Of a stretch of 64,000 nt of DNA, positions 36,687 to 46,682 are shown one piece after another (position 1 is the stretch's first letter; the number at the start of each line of letters is the position of its first letter). The stretch covers positions 1 to 64,000 of the forward strand of contig NZ_AUHO01000006.1 in assembly GCF_000423225.1 (NCBI RefSeq), given 5' to 3'. The notes beneath the pieces are model-generated. The model was given only the letters and a program-made list of their open reading frames with translations, ran no database searches and was not told where the DNA came from. The position numbers were made by a program, and so were the translations under genes. The DNA is from Kaistia adipata DSM 17808. Its GTDB lineage: Bacteria > Pseudomonadota > Alphaproteobacteria > Rhizobiales > Kaistiaceae.

Positions 36687-36771
36687 GCGGGCGTGGTGAA
36701 ATTGGTAGACACGCTGGATTTAGGTTCCAGTGGCTTGCGCCGTGGGGGTTCAAGTCCCTCCGCCCGCACCA
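36687..36771 (+). tRNA. tRNA-Leu (anticodon UAG)
   Basis: A class II tRNA with encoded CCA. GCGGGCG (36687-36693) pairs with CGCCCGC (36761-36767). The anticodon stem CTGGA/TCCAG holds loop TTTAGGT, giving TAG for CUA/CUN codons. The variable arm is TGGCTTGCGCCGTG-like and the T arm GGGTTCAAGTC is normal. Confidence 0.96.
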
Positions 36772-36847
36772 ACGCTCGGAATAAGCCGTGAATGCCACCG
36801 GGCGAGACGCCAAAGAACCGATCGGATCAAGACAGAAAGCGCTGAAC

Positions 36848-38200
36848 ATGCAGGTGACCGAGACCCTCGCAGAGGGCCTGAAACGTGAACTCAAGATCGT
36901 GGTCCCGGCGACCGAGCTCGACAGCCGCCTCTCGGCGCGTCTGGAGGAGATGAAGGGCCAGGTCCAGCTCAAGGGCTTCCGTCCGGGCAAAGTGCCGGTT
37001 GCACATCTGCGCCGGATCTACGGCAAGTCGGCGATGGCCGAGATCGTTCAGAACATCCTGAACGAGAACGCCCGCAAGACGCTCGAGGAGCGCGGCGAGC
37101 GCGCCGCCCTGCAGCCGAGCTTCGACCTGCCCGAGGACGAGGCCGATGCCGGCGAGGTGCTCGAAGGCAAGAAGGACCTCGCCTACACGATGTCCTACGA
37201 GGTTCTGCCGAAGTTCGAAGTCGGCGATCTCAAGGGTATCAAGATTGATCGCCCGGTCGCCGAAGTGACTGACGAGGAAGTCGATGCCGAGGTCAAGCGC
37301 CTCGCCCGCGACTCGGCCGAGTACCAGCCGAAGGACGGCGCGGCCGCCGACGGCGATCGCCTGACCATCTCCTATCTCGGCAAGATCGACGGCGAGGCCT
37401 TCGAGGGCGGCGCCGATGACAGCGCGTTCGTCCAGCTCGGCTCGGGCCGGTTCATTCCGGGCTTCGAGGAGCAGCTGGTCGGCGCCAAGGCCGGCGAAGA
37501 GCGCGTCCTCAACGTGACCTTCCCCGAGAACTACGGTGCGGCGCACCTGGCCGGCAAGGCCGCGACCTTCGACGTCGTCGTCAAGGAAGTCTCGGCTCCG
37601 GTCGAGGCGACGATCGACGACGAGTGGGCGAAGAAGTTCGGCATCGAGTCGCTCGACGAGCTGAAGGCGACGATGCGCCAGCAGCTGCAGAGCCAGCTCG
37701 GCGCCGCGACCCGCACCAAGGTCAAGCGCCAGCTGCTCGACCAGCTCGACGAGAAGCATGCCTTCGAACTGCCGCCGACCATGGTCGAGCAGGAGTTCCA
37801 GAACGTCTGGAACCAGGTCACGCAGGACCTGCAGCGTTCGGGCCGCAGCTTCGCTGACGAGGACACGACGGAAGAGGCCGCCAAGGCCGATTACCGCAAG
37901 ATCGCCGAGCGCCGCGTGCGCCTCGGTCTCGTGCTCTCGGAAATCGGCGAGAAGAACGAGATCCAGGTCACGGACGAGGAAGTGCAGCGCGCGCTCGTCG
38001 ACCGCATCCGCCAGTTCCCTGGCCAGGAGAAGCAGGTCTACGACTTCTACCGCAGCAACCCGGATGCGCTGGCCAGCCTGCGCGCCCCGATCTTCGAGGA
38101 GAAGGTCGTCGACTACCTGCTCGGCCTCGCCGACATCACCGACAAGACGGTGTCGCGCGAAGAGCTGATGAAGGAAGACGAGGAAGAGGCGAAGGCCTGA
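36848..38200 (+). CDS. tig: trigger factor
   Basis: This ribosome-bound chaperone and peptidyl-prolyl isomerase is 450 residues long. The N-terminal ribosome-binding domain has the signature LKGFRPGKVPVAHL (normally G-F-R-x-G-K-x-P) at about residues 40-55. The FKBP-type domain follows from about 160 (GDRLTISYLGKIDGEAFEGG, GFEEQLVGAKAGEER), then the helical C-terminal arms with EKNEIQVTDEEV. It starts at the ATG at 36848; 20 upstream codons are not conserved in type. It leads the proteostasis block tig-clpP-clpX-lon, an order conserved widely. The acidic tail EDEEEAKA is usual. Confidence 0.97.
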   Translation: MQVTETLAEGLKRELKIVVPATELDSRLSARLEEMKGQVQLKGFRPGKVPVAHLRRIYGKSAMAEIVQNILNENARKTLEERGERAALQPSFDLPEDEADAGEVLEGKKDLAYTMSYEVLPKFEVGDLKGIKIDRPVAEVTDEEVDAEVKRLARDSAEYQPKDGAAADGDRLTISYLGKIDGEAFEGGADDSAFVQLGSGRFIPGFEEQLVGAKAGEERVLNVTFPENYGAAHLAGKAATFDVVVKEVSAPVEATIDDEWAKKFGIESLDELKATMRQQLQSQLGAATRTKVKRQLLDQLDEKHAFELPPTMVEQEFQNVWNQVTQDLQRSGRSFADEDTTEEAAKADYRKIAERRVRLGLVLSEIGEKNEIQVTDEEVQRALVDRIRQFPGQEKQVYDFYRSNPDALASLRAPIFEEKVVDYLLGLADITDKTVSREELMKEDEEEAKA

Positions 38201-38252
38201 TCGGCTGCGCCGGGCCGGCCGGTTTCGGTCGGTCGATCACGACATCTCCTGC

Positions 38253-38336
38253 TCCGGCTGTCGCCGGGGCAGGATTCCGCCGGTGGCTCGGCTGACGCGT
38301 TTCAGAACCGACGGATCCCGGCCCCGCAGGAATGAC
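38253..38336. repeat. diverged copy of the GGATCC-type intergenic repeat
   Basis: GGATCCCGGCCCCGCAGGAATGAC at 38313-38336 is, on the minus strand, like the GTCATCCCGGCGAAGGCCTGGATCC repeat at 31788. An imperfect inverted partner (GCCGGGGCAGGATTCCGCCGG) lies at about 38262-38282. It fills the first part of the 287-bp gap between tig and clpP; the second part should hold the clpP promoter, though no clear boxes are seen. Confidence 0.5.
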
Positions 38337-38487
38337 GACTGCGAATGGGCTCGCCGCCACCCCTTCCGAACACAGACGGCGTACCATATGTATGGGCCTT
38401 CGAGCCCCGGGAATCGGTCGTGCCGAGTGAGGTCGGGCCGGGGCATCTCAAGGTAATCGTGGCAGTCCACTGCGCCGAAGGAAGATC

Positions 38488-39123
38488 ATGAAGGATCCTA
38501 TCGACCTCTATATGAACACGCTGGTGCCGATGGTCGTCGAGCAGACCAACCGCGGCGAGCGTGCCTACGACATTTATTCGCGTCTGCTGAAGGAGCGGAT
38601 CATCTTCGTCACGGGTCCCGTCGAGGACTACATGGCGACGCTGATCACCGCCCAGCTTCTCTTCCTCGAGGCCGAGAACCCGAAGAAAGAGATCGCGATG
38701 TATATCAATTCGCCCGGCGGCGTCGTCTCGTCGGGCCTGGCGATCTACGACACCATGCAGTTCATCAAGCCGGCCGTCTCGACGCTCTGCGTCGGCCAGG
38801 CCGCGTCGATGGGCTCGCTGCTGCTGACCGCCGGCGAGAAGGGCATGCGCTTCGCGCTGCCGAACGCTCGCGTCATGGTGCATCAGCCGTCCGGCGGCTA
38901 TCAGGGCCAGGTGACGGACATCCTGATCCACGCCCGCGAGGTTGAGAGCCTGCGCAAGCGGTTGAACGAGATCTATGTTCACCACACCGGCCAGGACATG
39001 AAGACCGTCGAGGACGCGCTGGAACGCGACAATTTCATGGTCGCCGAGAGGGCGGTCGAGTTCGGCCTGATCGACCAGGTCCTGACGAGCCGCGAGGCTC
39101 TGGAAGCGGTCAAGAAGGACTGA
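38488..39123 (+). CDS. clpP: ATP-dependent Clp protease proteolytic subunit
   Basis: This is a 211-residue serine protease that forms the double-heptamer core used by ClpX and ClpA. The triad is complete: Ser107 in GQAASMG, His132 in [11 protein letters not shown] and Asp181 in [27 protein letters not shown] is the substrate-binding strand. A short N-terminal propeptide is likely ([19 protein letters not shown]). The ATG at 38488 has GAAGGAAG upstream. It is followed by clpX after a 237-bp gap, longer than in one tight operon, with a hairpin at 39156-39174. Confidence 0.97.
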   Translation: MKDPIDLYMNTLVPMVVEQTNRGERAYDIYSRLLKERIIFVTGPVEDYMATLITAQLLFLEAENPKKEIAMYINSPGGVVSSGLAIYDTMQFIKPAVSTLCVGQAASMGSLLLTAGEKGMRFALPNARVMVHQPSGGYQGQVTDILIHAREVESLRKRLNEIYVHHTGQDMKTVEDALERDNFMVAERAVEFGLIDQVLTSREALEAVKKD

Positions 39124-39190
39124 TCGCGCCGAATTCCGGAATGAAGCCCTGGCGGCCGGCTGTACGGCAGCCGGTCGCGACATTAAGTAT

Positions 39191-39200
39191 CTATTGATCA
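39191..39200 (+). promoter_or_regulatory. shared motif CTATTGATCA upstream of clpX
   Basis: The exact 10-mer CTATTGATCA lies here, 161 bp before clpX, and again at 40861-40870, 121 bp before lon. It contains TTGATCA, half of a palindrome completed as TTGATCAA before lon. It may be a -10 region or an operator common to both protease genes. Confidence 0.4.
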
Positions 39201-39360
39201 TGTCGCGCCTAGCATGGTTGGATCGCACCCTTCGGAGTGCGTCCGTCCGCGGGGCAAAAAGGGTCCGAATTCTCGATCGCCGGTTGGTCGGCATCGTGCG
39301 GATGAGACATCGAATAAGTCGTTTGGAGAGCTCGAATCCGAACGGCAGCGAGGTAGACGG

Positions 39361-40632
39361 ATGAGCAAAGTCAGCGGCAGCGACACCAAGAATACGCTCT
39401 ATTGCTCGTTTTGCGGCAAGAGCCAGCACGAGGTGCGCAAGCTGATCGCAGGGCCGACGGTTTTCATCTGCGATGAATGCGTCGAGCTGTGCATGGACAT
39501 TATCCGCGAGGAGTCCAAGTCCTCGCTGGTGAAATCGCGCGACGGCGTTCCCACGCCGCTCGAGATCTGCGCGGTCCTGGACGACTATGTGATCGGCCAG
39601 CGTCACGCCAAGCGCGTGCTGTCGGTCGCGGTCCACAATCACTACAAGCGACTGAACCACGCGGCGAAGAACAACGACGTCGAGCTGGCCAAGTCGAACA
39701 TCCTGCTGATCGGCCCGACCGGTTGCGGCAAGACGCTGCTCGCGCAGACGCTCGCCCGCATCCTCGACGTGCCGTTCACCATGGCCGACGCGACCACCCT
39801 CACCGAGGCTGGCTATGTCGGCGAGGATGTCGAGAACATCATCCTGAAGCTGCTCCAGGCCGCCGACTATAATGTCGAGCGGGCGCAGCGCGGCATCGTT
39901 TATATCGACGAGGTCGATAAGATTTCGCGTAAGTCCGACAACCCGTCGATCACGCGCGATGTCTCGGGTGAGGGCGTCCAGCAGGCGCTTCTCAAGATCA
40001 TGGAAGGCACGGTTGCCTCCGTGCCGCCGCAGGGCGGCCGCAAGCACCCGCAGCAGGAGTTCCTGCAGGTCGACACGACGAACATCCTGTTCATCTGTGG
40101 TGGTGCCTTCGCCGGTCTCGAGAAGATCATCTCGGATCGCGGCCGTTCGACCTCGATCGGCTTCGGCGCCAATGTGTCGGCGCCGGAAGACCGTCGTACC
40201 GGCGAACTGTTCCGCAGCGTCGAGCCCGAGGATCTGCTGAAGTTCGGCCTGATCCCGGAATTCGTCGGCCGTCTGCCGGTCCTGGCGACGCTCGAGGACC
40301 TCGACGAGGCGGCGCTGATCACCATCCTGACCGAGCCGAAGAACGCGCTCGTGAAGCAGTATCAGCGCCTGTTCGAGATGGAGAATGTCGAGCTGACGTT
40401 CCACCCGGACGCGCTCTCCGCGATCGCCAAGCGCGCCATCGAGCGCAAGACCGGCGCCCGCGGACTGCGTTCGATCATGGAGGCGATCCTGCTCGAGACG
40501 ATGTTCGACCTGCCGGGCCTCGATGGCGTCCAGGAAGTCGTCATCTCGGCCGAGGTCGTCGAGGGCTCGGCCCGTCCGCTCTACATCTACGCGGAGCGCG
40601 AGGAAGAGGTCGTCGCCAACGCCGGCGCCTGA
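39361..40632 (+). CDS. clpX: ATP-dependent Clp protease ATP-binding subunit ClpX
   Basis: This 423-residue AAA+ unfoldase feeds substrates to ClpP. The N-terminal zinc domain has CSFCGKSQ and CDECVELC (four Cys). Walker A is GPTGCGKT, Walker B is [10 protein letters not shown], the sensor and pore loops include GYVGEDVEN, and the ClpP-docking loop is the IGF-type stretch TSIGFGANV. The C-terminal domain has [13 protein letters not shown]. It starts at 39361 ([11 protein letters not shown]). A strong terminator follows at 40656. Order clpP-clpX-lon is conserved. Confidence 0.98.
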   Translation: MSKVSGSDTKNTLYCSFCGKSQHEVRKLIAGPTVFICDECVELCMDIIREESKSSLVKSRDGVPTPLEICAVLDDYVIGQRHAKRVLSVAVHNHYKRLNHAAKNNDVELAKSNILLIGPTGCGKTLLAQTLARILDVPFTMADATTLTEAGYVGEDVENIILKLLQAADYNVERAQRGIVYIDEVDKISRKSDNPSITRDVSGEGVQQALLKIMEGTVASVPPQGGRKHPQQEFLQVDTTNILFICGGAFAGLEKIISDRGRSTSIGFGANVSAPEDRRTGELFRSVEPEDLLKFGLIPEFVGRLPVLATLEDLDEAALITILTEPKNALVKQYQRLFEMENVELTFHPDALSAIAKRAIERKTGARGLRSIMEAILLETMFDLPGLDGVQEVVISAEVVEGSARPLYIYAEREEEVVANAGA

Positions 40633-40655
40633 TCGCCCGGATCATCCAGCATGCG

Positions 40656-40686
40656 AACGGCGGGGCCAGTCCCCGCCGTTTTTTTT
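40656..40686 (+). terminator. rho-independent terminator of clpX
   Basis: AACGGCGGGG (40656-40665) pairs with CCCCGCCGTT (40671-40680) over 10 bp with loop CCAGT, then six more T. It begins 24 bp after the clpX stop. Confidence 0.93.
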
Positions 40687-40834
40687 GTCCGCCGCCCGGC
40701 CGCGGCGCGCCGGAGCGGCGCGACCCGGCGGCATGGGGCAGGGCGCCCGCGGCCGATTTCCGGGCATCGTCTTGCGGTGCGGGCGTTGGCCGGCAGAATC
40801 CCCGCTGGTGCATCCTTGTGGCGCGGCGCGCAGC

Positions 40835-40870
40835 TTGACACCCCGATGGTGCGACGCCACCTATTGATCA
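40835..40870 (+). promoter_or_regulatory. candidate lon promoter with shared CTATTGATCA motif
   Basis: TTGACA (40835-40840) is followed after 18 bp by ACCTAT (40859-40864), a tolerable -35/-10 pair. The 10-mer CTATTGATCA (40861-40870) is shared with the clpX upstream region. A sigma-32 reading (CTTG ... CCTAT) fails because the spacing is 22 bp. The gap 40633-40990 otherwise holds only the clpX terminator. Confidence 0.45.
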
Positions 40871-40990
40871 ACGCGTCGGAAGACGTTCAGACCCCGAGTC
40901 GACCCACCGGCCGTCTTTCCCCTAGCCGTTGGTTCATCTCCAAGCCGTGCGGTGCCTGATGGGGCCGCATCGGTTCGAAAGGAATGCCTC

Positions 40991-43423
40991 ATGACAGCTG
41001 ATACCAAGCGTTCGATCGGCCTCGAAGCAGGCGACGAACTCTATCCGGTCCTGCCGCTGCGTGACATCGTCGTGTTCCCGCATATGATCGTGCCGCTCTT
41101 CGTCGGGCGCGAAAAGTCGATCCGTGCGCTGGAAGAGGTGATGCGGGCGGACAAGCAGATCCTGCTGGCGACCCAGCAGAACGCCAGCGACGATGATCCG
41201 GCGCCCGAGGCGATCTTCCCCGTCGGCACGCTCGCCAGCGTGCTGCAGCTGCTGAAGCTGCCGGACGGCACCGTCAAGGTGCTGGTCGAGGGCATCGCGC
41301 GCGCCGAGATCGGGCGCTACACCGACCACGAGGCCTATTACGAGGCCCATGGCACCGTGCTCGAGGACGATTTCGGCGACAAGGTCGAGGTCGAGGCGCT
41401 CGCGCGCTCGGTCGTGACCGAGTTCGAGAACTACGTGAAGCTCAACAAGAAGGTCTCGCCCGAGGTCGTCGGCGCGGTGACGCAGATCGACGACTATTCC
41501 AAGCTCGCCGATACCGTCGCCTCGCATCTCGCGATCAAGATCCCCGAGAAGCAGGCGATCCTCGCGCTGCCGACCGTGGCCGGCCGGCTCGAGCGCGTGC
41601 TCGGCCTGATGGAGAGCGAGATCTCGGTCCTGCAGGTGGAGAAGCGCATCCGCTCCCGCGTCAAGCGGCAGATGGAGAAGACGCAGCGCGAGTACTACCT
41701 CAACGAGCAGATGAAGGCGATCCAGAAGGAGCTGGGCGATCAGGAGGACGGCAAGGACGAACTGGCCGAACTCGAGGAGCGTATCGCCAAGACCAAGCTC
41801 TCGAAGGAAGCCAACGAGAAGGCGATGGGCGAGCTGAAGAAGCTGCGCCAGATGTCGCCGATGTCGGCCGAGGCGACGGTGGTTCGCAACTACCTCGACT
41901 GGCTGCTCGGGATCCCGTGGGGCAAGCGCTCCAAGGTCAAGCATGATCTGCGTTTCGCGCAGGAGGTGCTCGACGCGGATCACTACAGCCTCGACAAGGT
42001 CAAGGATCGGATCATCGAGTATCTGGCCGTGCAGAGCCGCGCCAACACGCTGAAGGGCCCGATCCTCTGCCTGGTCGGCCCTCCGGGCGTCGGCAAGACC
42101 TCGCTCGCCCGCTCGATCGCCAAGGCGACTGGCCGTGAATATGTCCGCATGTCGCTTGGCGGCGTGCGCGACGAGGCCGAGATCCGTGGCCACCGGCGCA
42201 CCTATATCGGCTCGATGCCCGGCAAGGTCATCCAGTCGATGAAGAAGGCGAAGAAGTCCAATCCGCTCTTCCTGCTCGACGAGATCGACAAGATGGGCCA
42301 GGACTTCCGTGGCGATCCGTCGTCGGCCCTGCTGGAGGTGCTGGATCCGGAGCAGAACAGCTCGTTCAACGATCATTACCTCGAGGTCGACTACGACCTG
42401 TCGAACGTGATGTTCGTGACGACGGCCAACACGCTGAACATCCCCGGTCCGTTGATGGACCGTATGGAGATCATCCGCATCGCCGGATACACCGAGGATG
42501 AGAAGCTGGCCATCGCCAAGAACCACCTTCTGCCGAAGGTCGTGAAGAATCACGGCCTGAACGAGAAGGAGTTTTCGCTGAGCGAGGAAGCTCTCCGCTT
42601 CATCATCCGTCGCTACACTCGGGAAGCCGGTGTCCGTAGCCTCGAGCGCGATCTGGCCACGCTGGCGCGCAAGGCGGTCAAGGACATCCTGCTGAACAAG
42701 GTGAAGTCGGTCGCGGTCACCGAGGCGGTCGTCGAGGAATATCTCGGCGCTCCCCGCTATCGCTACGGCGAGGCGGAGCTCGAGGACCAGGTGGGCGTCG
42801 TCACCGGCCTCGCCTGGACGGAAGTCGGCGGCGAGATCCTGACGATCGAGGGCGTCATGATGCCCGGCAAGGGCCGCATGACCGTCACCGGCAACCTGCG
42901 CGACGTGATGAAGGAATCGATCTCGGCGGCGGCGTCCTATGTCCGCTCGCGTGCGGTTGATTTCGGCATCGAGCCGCCGCTGTTCGACCGGCGCGACATC
43001 CACGTGCACGTGCCGGAAGGCGCGACGCCCAAGGATGGTCCTTCGGCCGGCATCGCGATGGTGACGGCGATCGTCTCGACCATGACCGGCATCGCCGTCC
43101 GCAAGGACGTCGCCATGACGGGCGAGATCACGCTGCGTGGTCGCGTCCTGCCGATCGGCGGGTTGAAGGAGAAGCTGCTCGCGGCGCTGCGCGCCGGGAT
43201 CAAGACGGTGCTGATCCCCGAGGATAATGCGAAGGATCTCGCCGAGATCCCGGACAACGTCAAGAACGGCCTCGAGATCATCCCCGTCGCCCGGATGGAC
43301 GATGTTCTGGCTCACGCTCTGGTGCGCAAGCCGGAGCCGATCACCTGGGACGAAAGCAAGGTGGCGACCGAGAAAGCGGTCGTCTCGGACGATGACGCCG
43401 CAGCCGCGCTGACGGCCCACTGA
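40991..43423 (+). CDS. lon: ATP-dependent protease Lon
   Basis: The 810-residue AAA+ protease removes misfolded and regulatory proteins. The N-terminal LAN domain starts with [21 protein letters not shown]. The ATPase has Walker [10 protein letters not shown] and Walker [11 protein letters not shown], and the C-terminal peptidase has the Ser-Lys dyad, with Ser685 in [11 protein letters not shown] and Lys in [16 protein letters not shown]. Length matches the family. The start at 40991 ([16 protein letters not shown]) is where the family begins; earlier codons have no ribosome site. A hairpin terminator follows at 43449. Confidence 0.98.
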   Translation: MTADTKRSIGLEAGDELYPVLPLRDIVVFPHMIVPLFVGREKSIRALEEVMRADKQILLATQQNASDDDPAPEAIFPVGTLASVLQLLKLPDGTVKVLVEGIARAEIGRYTDHEAYYEAHGTVLEDDFGDKVEVEALARSVVTEFENYVKLNKKVSPEVVGAVTQIDDYSKLADTVASHLAIKIPEKQAILALPTVAGRLERVLGLMESEISVLQVEKRIRSRVKRQMEKTQREYYLNEQMKAIQKELGDQEDGKDELAELEERIAKTKLSKEANEKAMGELKKLRQMSPMSAEATVVRNYLDWLLGIPWGKRSKVKHDLRFAQEVLDADHYSLDKVKDRIIEYLAVQSRANTLKGPILCLVGPPGVGKTSLARSIAKATGREYVRMSLGGVRDEAEIRGHRRTYIGSMPGKVIQSMKKAKKSNPLFLLDEIDKMGQDFRGDPSSALLEVLDPEQNSSFNDHYLEVDYDLSNVMFVTTANTLNIPGPLMDRMEIIRIAGYTEDEKLAIAKNHLLPKVVKNHGLNEKEFSLSEEALRFIIRRYTREAGVRSLERDLATLARKAVKDILLNKVKSVAVTEAVVEEYLGAPRYRYGEAELEDQVGVVTGLAWTEVGGEILTIEGVMMPGKGRMTVTGNLRDVMKESISAAASYVRSRAVDFGIEPPLFDRRDIHVHVPEGATPKDGPSAGIAMVTAIVSTMTGIAVRKDVAMTGEITLRGRVLPIGGLKEKLLAALRAGIKTVLIPEDNAKDLAEIPDNVKNGLEIIPVARMDDVLAHALVRKPEPITWDESKVATEKAVVSDDDAAAALTAH

Positions 43424-43448
43424 GCTTCGGAATCCCGTGCAGAATCGA

Positions 43449-43475
43449 ACGCCCGCCACCTTGGCGGGCGTTTTT
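43449..43475 (+). terminator. rho-independent terminator of lon
   Basis: ACGCCCGCC (43449-43457) pairs with GGCGGGCGT (43463-43471) over 9 bp with loop ACCTT, followed by TTTT. It begins 26 bp after the lon stop and precedes hup. Confidence 0.92.
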
Positions 43476-43616
43476 GTATCAAAATTCGCAGATTTATCGC
43501 GCAAAAGCGCAGAATCCTGCCAGTTCCGCTTGCCATGGGGCCGGTTTTCAGGGATTTCTCGCGCTCGGTCGGGTCATGCGAATCGTCCCGACTCAAGACC
43601 TGAGAAAGGATCATCC

Positions 43617-43892
43617 ATGGCTAACAAGAACGATCTCATCGCCGCCGTCGCCGAACGTACCGGCATGTCCAAGGCCGCCGCTGCGGAGGCTGTCGACGCC
43701 ACGTTCGACGTGATCACGGCTGCCCTGAAGTCGGGTGACGAAGTCAAGATCATCGGTTTTGGTAATTTCAGCGTGGCTGCCCGCGCCGCGAGCGAAGGCC
43801 GCAATCCGCGTACCGGCGAGACCATCCAGATCGCCGCTTCCAAGACGCCGAAGTTCAAGGCCGGCAAGGGCCTGAAGGACGCCGTCAACTAA
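43617..43892 (+). CDS. hup: DNA-binding protein HU
   Basis: The 91-residue histone-like protein bends DNA and compacts the nucleoid as a dimer. [22 protein letters not shown] gives the dimer helices, [22 protein letters not shown] the beta arm with the conserved R-N-P-x-T-G tip, and [16 protein letters not shown] the C-terminal helix. Length is typical. The ATG at 43617 has a GAAAGGA site. It is its own transcription unit, between the lon and hup terminators. Order lon-hup is common in bacteria. Confidence 0.97.
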   Translation: MANKNDLIAAVAERTGMSKAAAAEAVDATFDVITAALKSGDEVKIIGFGNFSVAARAASEGRNPRTGETIQIAASKTPKFKAGKGLKDAVN

Positions 43893-43918
43893 GCCACCAT
43901 CAGGCTTGTTGAGTTTTA

Positions 43919-43957
43919 GCGGCCTTGCGCTGACCGGCGCGGGGCCGTTTATTTTTG
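43919..43957 (+). terminator. terminator of hup
   Basis: GCGGCC-TTGCGC and GCGCGG-GGCCG (43919-43947) pair with minor bulges, followed by TTTATTTTT. It begins 26 bp after the hup stop. Confidence 0.8.
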
Positions 43958-44037
43958 CCGGTTCCGTGGACGACGCGCCCCCGCCCCCTTGAAAGGCAGG
44001 GCGACTTTCGCCTACACGTCTGCGCCGGAAGATTTCC

Positions 44038-44113
44038 GGGCGGTTAGCTCAGTTGGTAGAGCGCCTCGTTTACACCGAGGATGTCGGGAGTTCGAGTCTC
44101 TCACCGCCCACCA
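44038..44113 (+). tRNA. tRNA-Val (anticodon UAC)
   Basis: GGGCGGT (44038-44044) pairs with ACCGCCC (44103-44109), with discriminator A and encoded CCA. The anticodon arm CCTCG/CGAGG holds loop TTTACAC, giving TAC for GUA/GUN. The T arm AGTTCGAGTCT is canonical. Confidence 0.96.
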
Positions 44114-44377
44114 TTCCTTCCCGCCTGCCTCTCCCACGCCAGCACCATCCCGTCTCCGTCGTCGCCTTTGGCCGCGGCCGTGATCCGCTTCGCGACAGGC
44201 GCGCGCCGGCCCGGCCGGGCAGGGGGCATGGATGGGGGCGGGCAGCGTTTATCCGGCTCGATAGTTTTTCCACAATGGCGCCGGAAAGCGTGCTTGACTT
44301 GGATAGGGCCGTACCGTACTTCAGCGCTCAACACGGCGCGGCAACAAGCTGCGACGGCCCCGGAAGGGGACCCCAGC

Positions 44378-44454
<77 letters not shown>

Positions 44455-44583
44455 CTTCTTCCCTGCAGGTGACAACTGCTAGGAACCGCGGAACAAAGGA
44501 TCCGCCGGCGATCGTCCGGCGCGTTCGTTTCGCAAGCACGACGCGGCGCCAATCGCCGCGACGCCCCGAGAGGGGGCACCCGC

Positions 44584-44660
<77 letters not shown>

Positions 44661-44699
44661 TTTTCTTCTCCCATCGTTCTCTGGTTATCCACTCGACGT

Positions 44700-45400
44700 C
44701 TGCGGGCGGTGGCCGCGTCATTCGCGTTCGATCGCGCCGGCGACGCTCGCCTTCTTCCTGTCGGTGGCGCAGGCGCCCGATACCGGCAGGATGCTCTATG
44801 GCGCGCACTTCCTCGCGGGCGCCGCCTGGGGCGCTGGGGTGGCCTCCGTGGCGCTGCCGCGCGGCCCGTCGCGGCCGCCATCGCTGGCGATCCTGGATCG
44901 TGCCGGGTGGCGCTTTCTCGCGGCTGCCGGGGGCGCCAGCCTGCTTGGCGCGCTGGCGGCGGTGGTCGGGGGCTGGCTCGCATGCCGGGTGGCTCCCTGC
45001 GGCCGCGCTGCGCGTGCTGAAGCCGACGCGGGGAGAGACGCTGAGCCGGATGAAGCAGCGGGGCATCGGCAGCCTGCTCGGGGCCGCTGCCGGCGGATTG
45101 CTGCTGGGCTTCTCGGGCGCGGCCTGGCTCCACGCGCTGATCGTCGGCGGGCTGGTGTTTGCCATGCTGGTGATTGGCGCCAAGCGCTACGGCGCCTGGA
45201 CCTTCTGTCTCACCGCCGTGGCGCTCGCCTTCGACCTCGGTCCTGCTGCCGATCCCGTGCCGATGGCGCTCGATCGGGTGCTGCTGACGGCGGGCGGCCT
45301 GCTGGTGGCGACGGCTGTGTTCGCCCTGTTGCCTGGTCAGGAGGGTTCGCCATCAGCGGATCGGCGTTCGGGGACAGAATCCCTCGATCGCGCTTCCTAG
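44700..45400 (+). pseudogene. FUSC-like membrane protein remnant (5' truncated, frameshifted)
   Basis: Two overlapping frames together resemble the second half of an FUSC-family (aromatic acid exporter / fusaric-acid-type) protein. Frame A, about 44730-44975, gives ATLAFFLSVAQAPDTG and RFLAAAGGASLLGALAAVVGGW. Frame B from about 44975 to 45400 continues HAGWLPAAALRVLKPTRGETLSR, the family hallmark, then four helices ending VATAVFALLPGQE. The frame changes by one base near 44965-44981. The N-terminal membrane half is absent, and the remnant starts right after tRNA-Asp copy 2. It is thus a decayed gene, perhaps truncated by recombination at the tRNA genes. Confidence 0.7.
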
Positions 45401-45575
45401 CAGTACGGGCGGATCCAGCGTGCCGGAGCGCCGCACGGGTGGGGGAGGCGTTGAATACTGTTGCTGCGACGCAGCGACATAAAGATTAGGTCGCTCCCTG
45501 TGATAAGTTTATCCTTCCTCTGCTGGCGCCGGTCACGAATGATTCGCGGCCGGACGTCCTCCTCGGGAGGTTTTC

Positions 45576-45884
45576 ATGGAAACTCTACTGCCTTTGATCA
45601 TTCAGGTGGTTGCGGGCCTGATCGGTGGAAACGCGGCGGGTGCGGCGCTCAAGGAGAAGAGCCTCGGCACGACCGGCAACTCCATCGCCGGCGGTATCGG
45701 TGGTCTCATTCTGGGCCAGATCCTGCAGGCGGTGATGGGCGGCGGCGCCGGGGATGCCGCGGCGGCCGCGGCGGGCATGGACATTGGCAAGATCGTGACG
45801 GACCTGATCGGCGGCGGCGCCGGTGGCGCGATCCTGACGGCCATTGTCGGCATGCTCAAGAATCAGGCTTCCGGCGCGCGCTGA
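45576..45884 (+). CDS. small glycine-rich hypothetical membrane protein, 102 aa
   Basis: The protein starts METLLPLIIQVVAGLIGGNA and has three Gly/Ala-rich hydrophobic stretches (GNSIAGGIGGLILGQI, GAGDAAAAAAG, GGGAGGAILTAIVGML). The pattern is like glycine-zipper proteins that insert in membranes. An AGG ribosome site (GGGAGGTTTTC) precedes the ATG, and a clean terminator follows at 45961, so the gene is probably real and monocistronic. I recognise no named family with certainty. Inner or outer membrane cannot be told. Confidence 0.65.
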   Translation: METLLPLIIQVVAGLIGGNAAGAALKEKSLGTTGNSIAGGIGGLILGQILQAVMGGGAGDAAAAAAGMDIGKIVTDLIGGGAGGAILTAIVGMLKNQASGAR

Positions 45885-45960
45885 GGCGAAGTCCGGGACG
45901 GTCCGGCCCTGGCCGCGATCGGTCGGCACGGCGCACGGGGCCGAATTTCTGTGAATTCTA

Positions 45961-45985
45961 CGGCGCGCGTTGGCGCGCCGATTTT
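45961..45985 (+). terminator. rho-independent terminator before the nuo operon
   Basis: CGGCGCGC (45961-45968) and GCGCGCCG (45973-45980) form a perfect 8-bp stem with loop GTTG, then ATTTT. It ends the small gene at 45576. The gap 45986-46316 should hold the nuo promoter, but I cannot place -10/-35 boxes with confidence. Confidence 0.85.
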
Positions 45986-46316
45986 GCAGGCGGAGTGCGG
46001 TGTCCAACCGGTTTGGTCGGGACATCTCGCCGCACACCGACCAGCTTTCATTCTTCCAGTTCTAATTTTTGCCCGTTTCCCGCCGCGATTGGCGGGGCCT
46101 GCGTCCAAGCGCCATGGCCGGAAGGCGGCACGGGGCTTGCCACGCCCTGCTGCCTCCGCTAAGCCTCGCCTCATGTTTCGACCGCCGCCCCGGCGGATCG
46201 CCGTTCGCACGGCCGGCCGATATCTTATTCGAGTGAAACGCTTGGCGGCGGTTTTTGCGCCGCACCATTGCAGCGCGGCAGCGCGGCTGCGCCCAATGGA
46301 GCAACGGAGCCGGACC

Positions 46317-46682
46317 ATGGAAGACCTGTTGCGCGAATACCTTCCGATCGTGGTGTTTCTCGGAATCGCCCTGGTCATTGGTCTTGCGCTGTTGATCTCG
46401 CCGTTCCTCGTCGCCTACCGCAATCCGGATCCGGAGAAGCTCTCCGCCTATGAGTGCGGATTCAACGCCTTCGACGATGCGCGCATGAAGTTCGACGTGC
46501 GGTTCTACCTCGTCGCGATCCTGTTCATCATCTTCGATCTCGAAGTGGCGTTCCTGTTCCCGTGGGCCGTGGTGTTCGGCGACCTCGGCTGGTACGGCTT
46601 CTGGTCGATGATGATTTTCCTGGCCGTCCTCACGGTCGGCTTCATTTACGAATGGAAGAAGGGAGCGCTCGAATGGGATTGA
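46317..46682 (+). CDS. nuoA: NADH-quinone oxidoreductase subunit A
   Basis: This 121-residue membrane subunit of complex I has three helices: [19 protein letters not shown], then [21 protein letters not shown] and [19 protein letters not shown]. Between them lies the conserved loop KLSAYECGF (Cys in the quinone tunnel region), with [12 protein letters not shown]. It starts at 46317 after a GGAGC-type site. It is the first of fourteen nuo genes in order A-N, with the stop overlapping the nuoB start by 10 bp. Confidence 0.97.
   Translation: MEDLLREYLPIVVFLGIALVIGLALLISPFLVAYRNPDPEKLSAYECGFNAFDDARMKFDVRFYLVAILFIIFDLEVAFLFPWAVVFGDLGWYGFWSMMIFLAVLTVGFIYEWKKGALEWD

Noticed and set aside
40834-40866. 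Sigma-32 heat-shock promoter before lon
   Set aside because: CTTG and CCTAT are present but 22 bp apart, too far for the known spacing.
40934-43504. Antisense frame of more than 850 codons across lon
   Set aside because: Shadow of lon; composition is low in hydrophobic runs and has no family motif.
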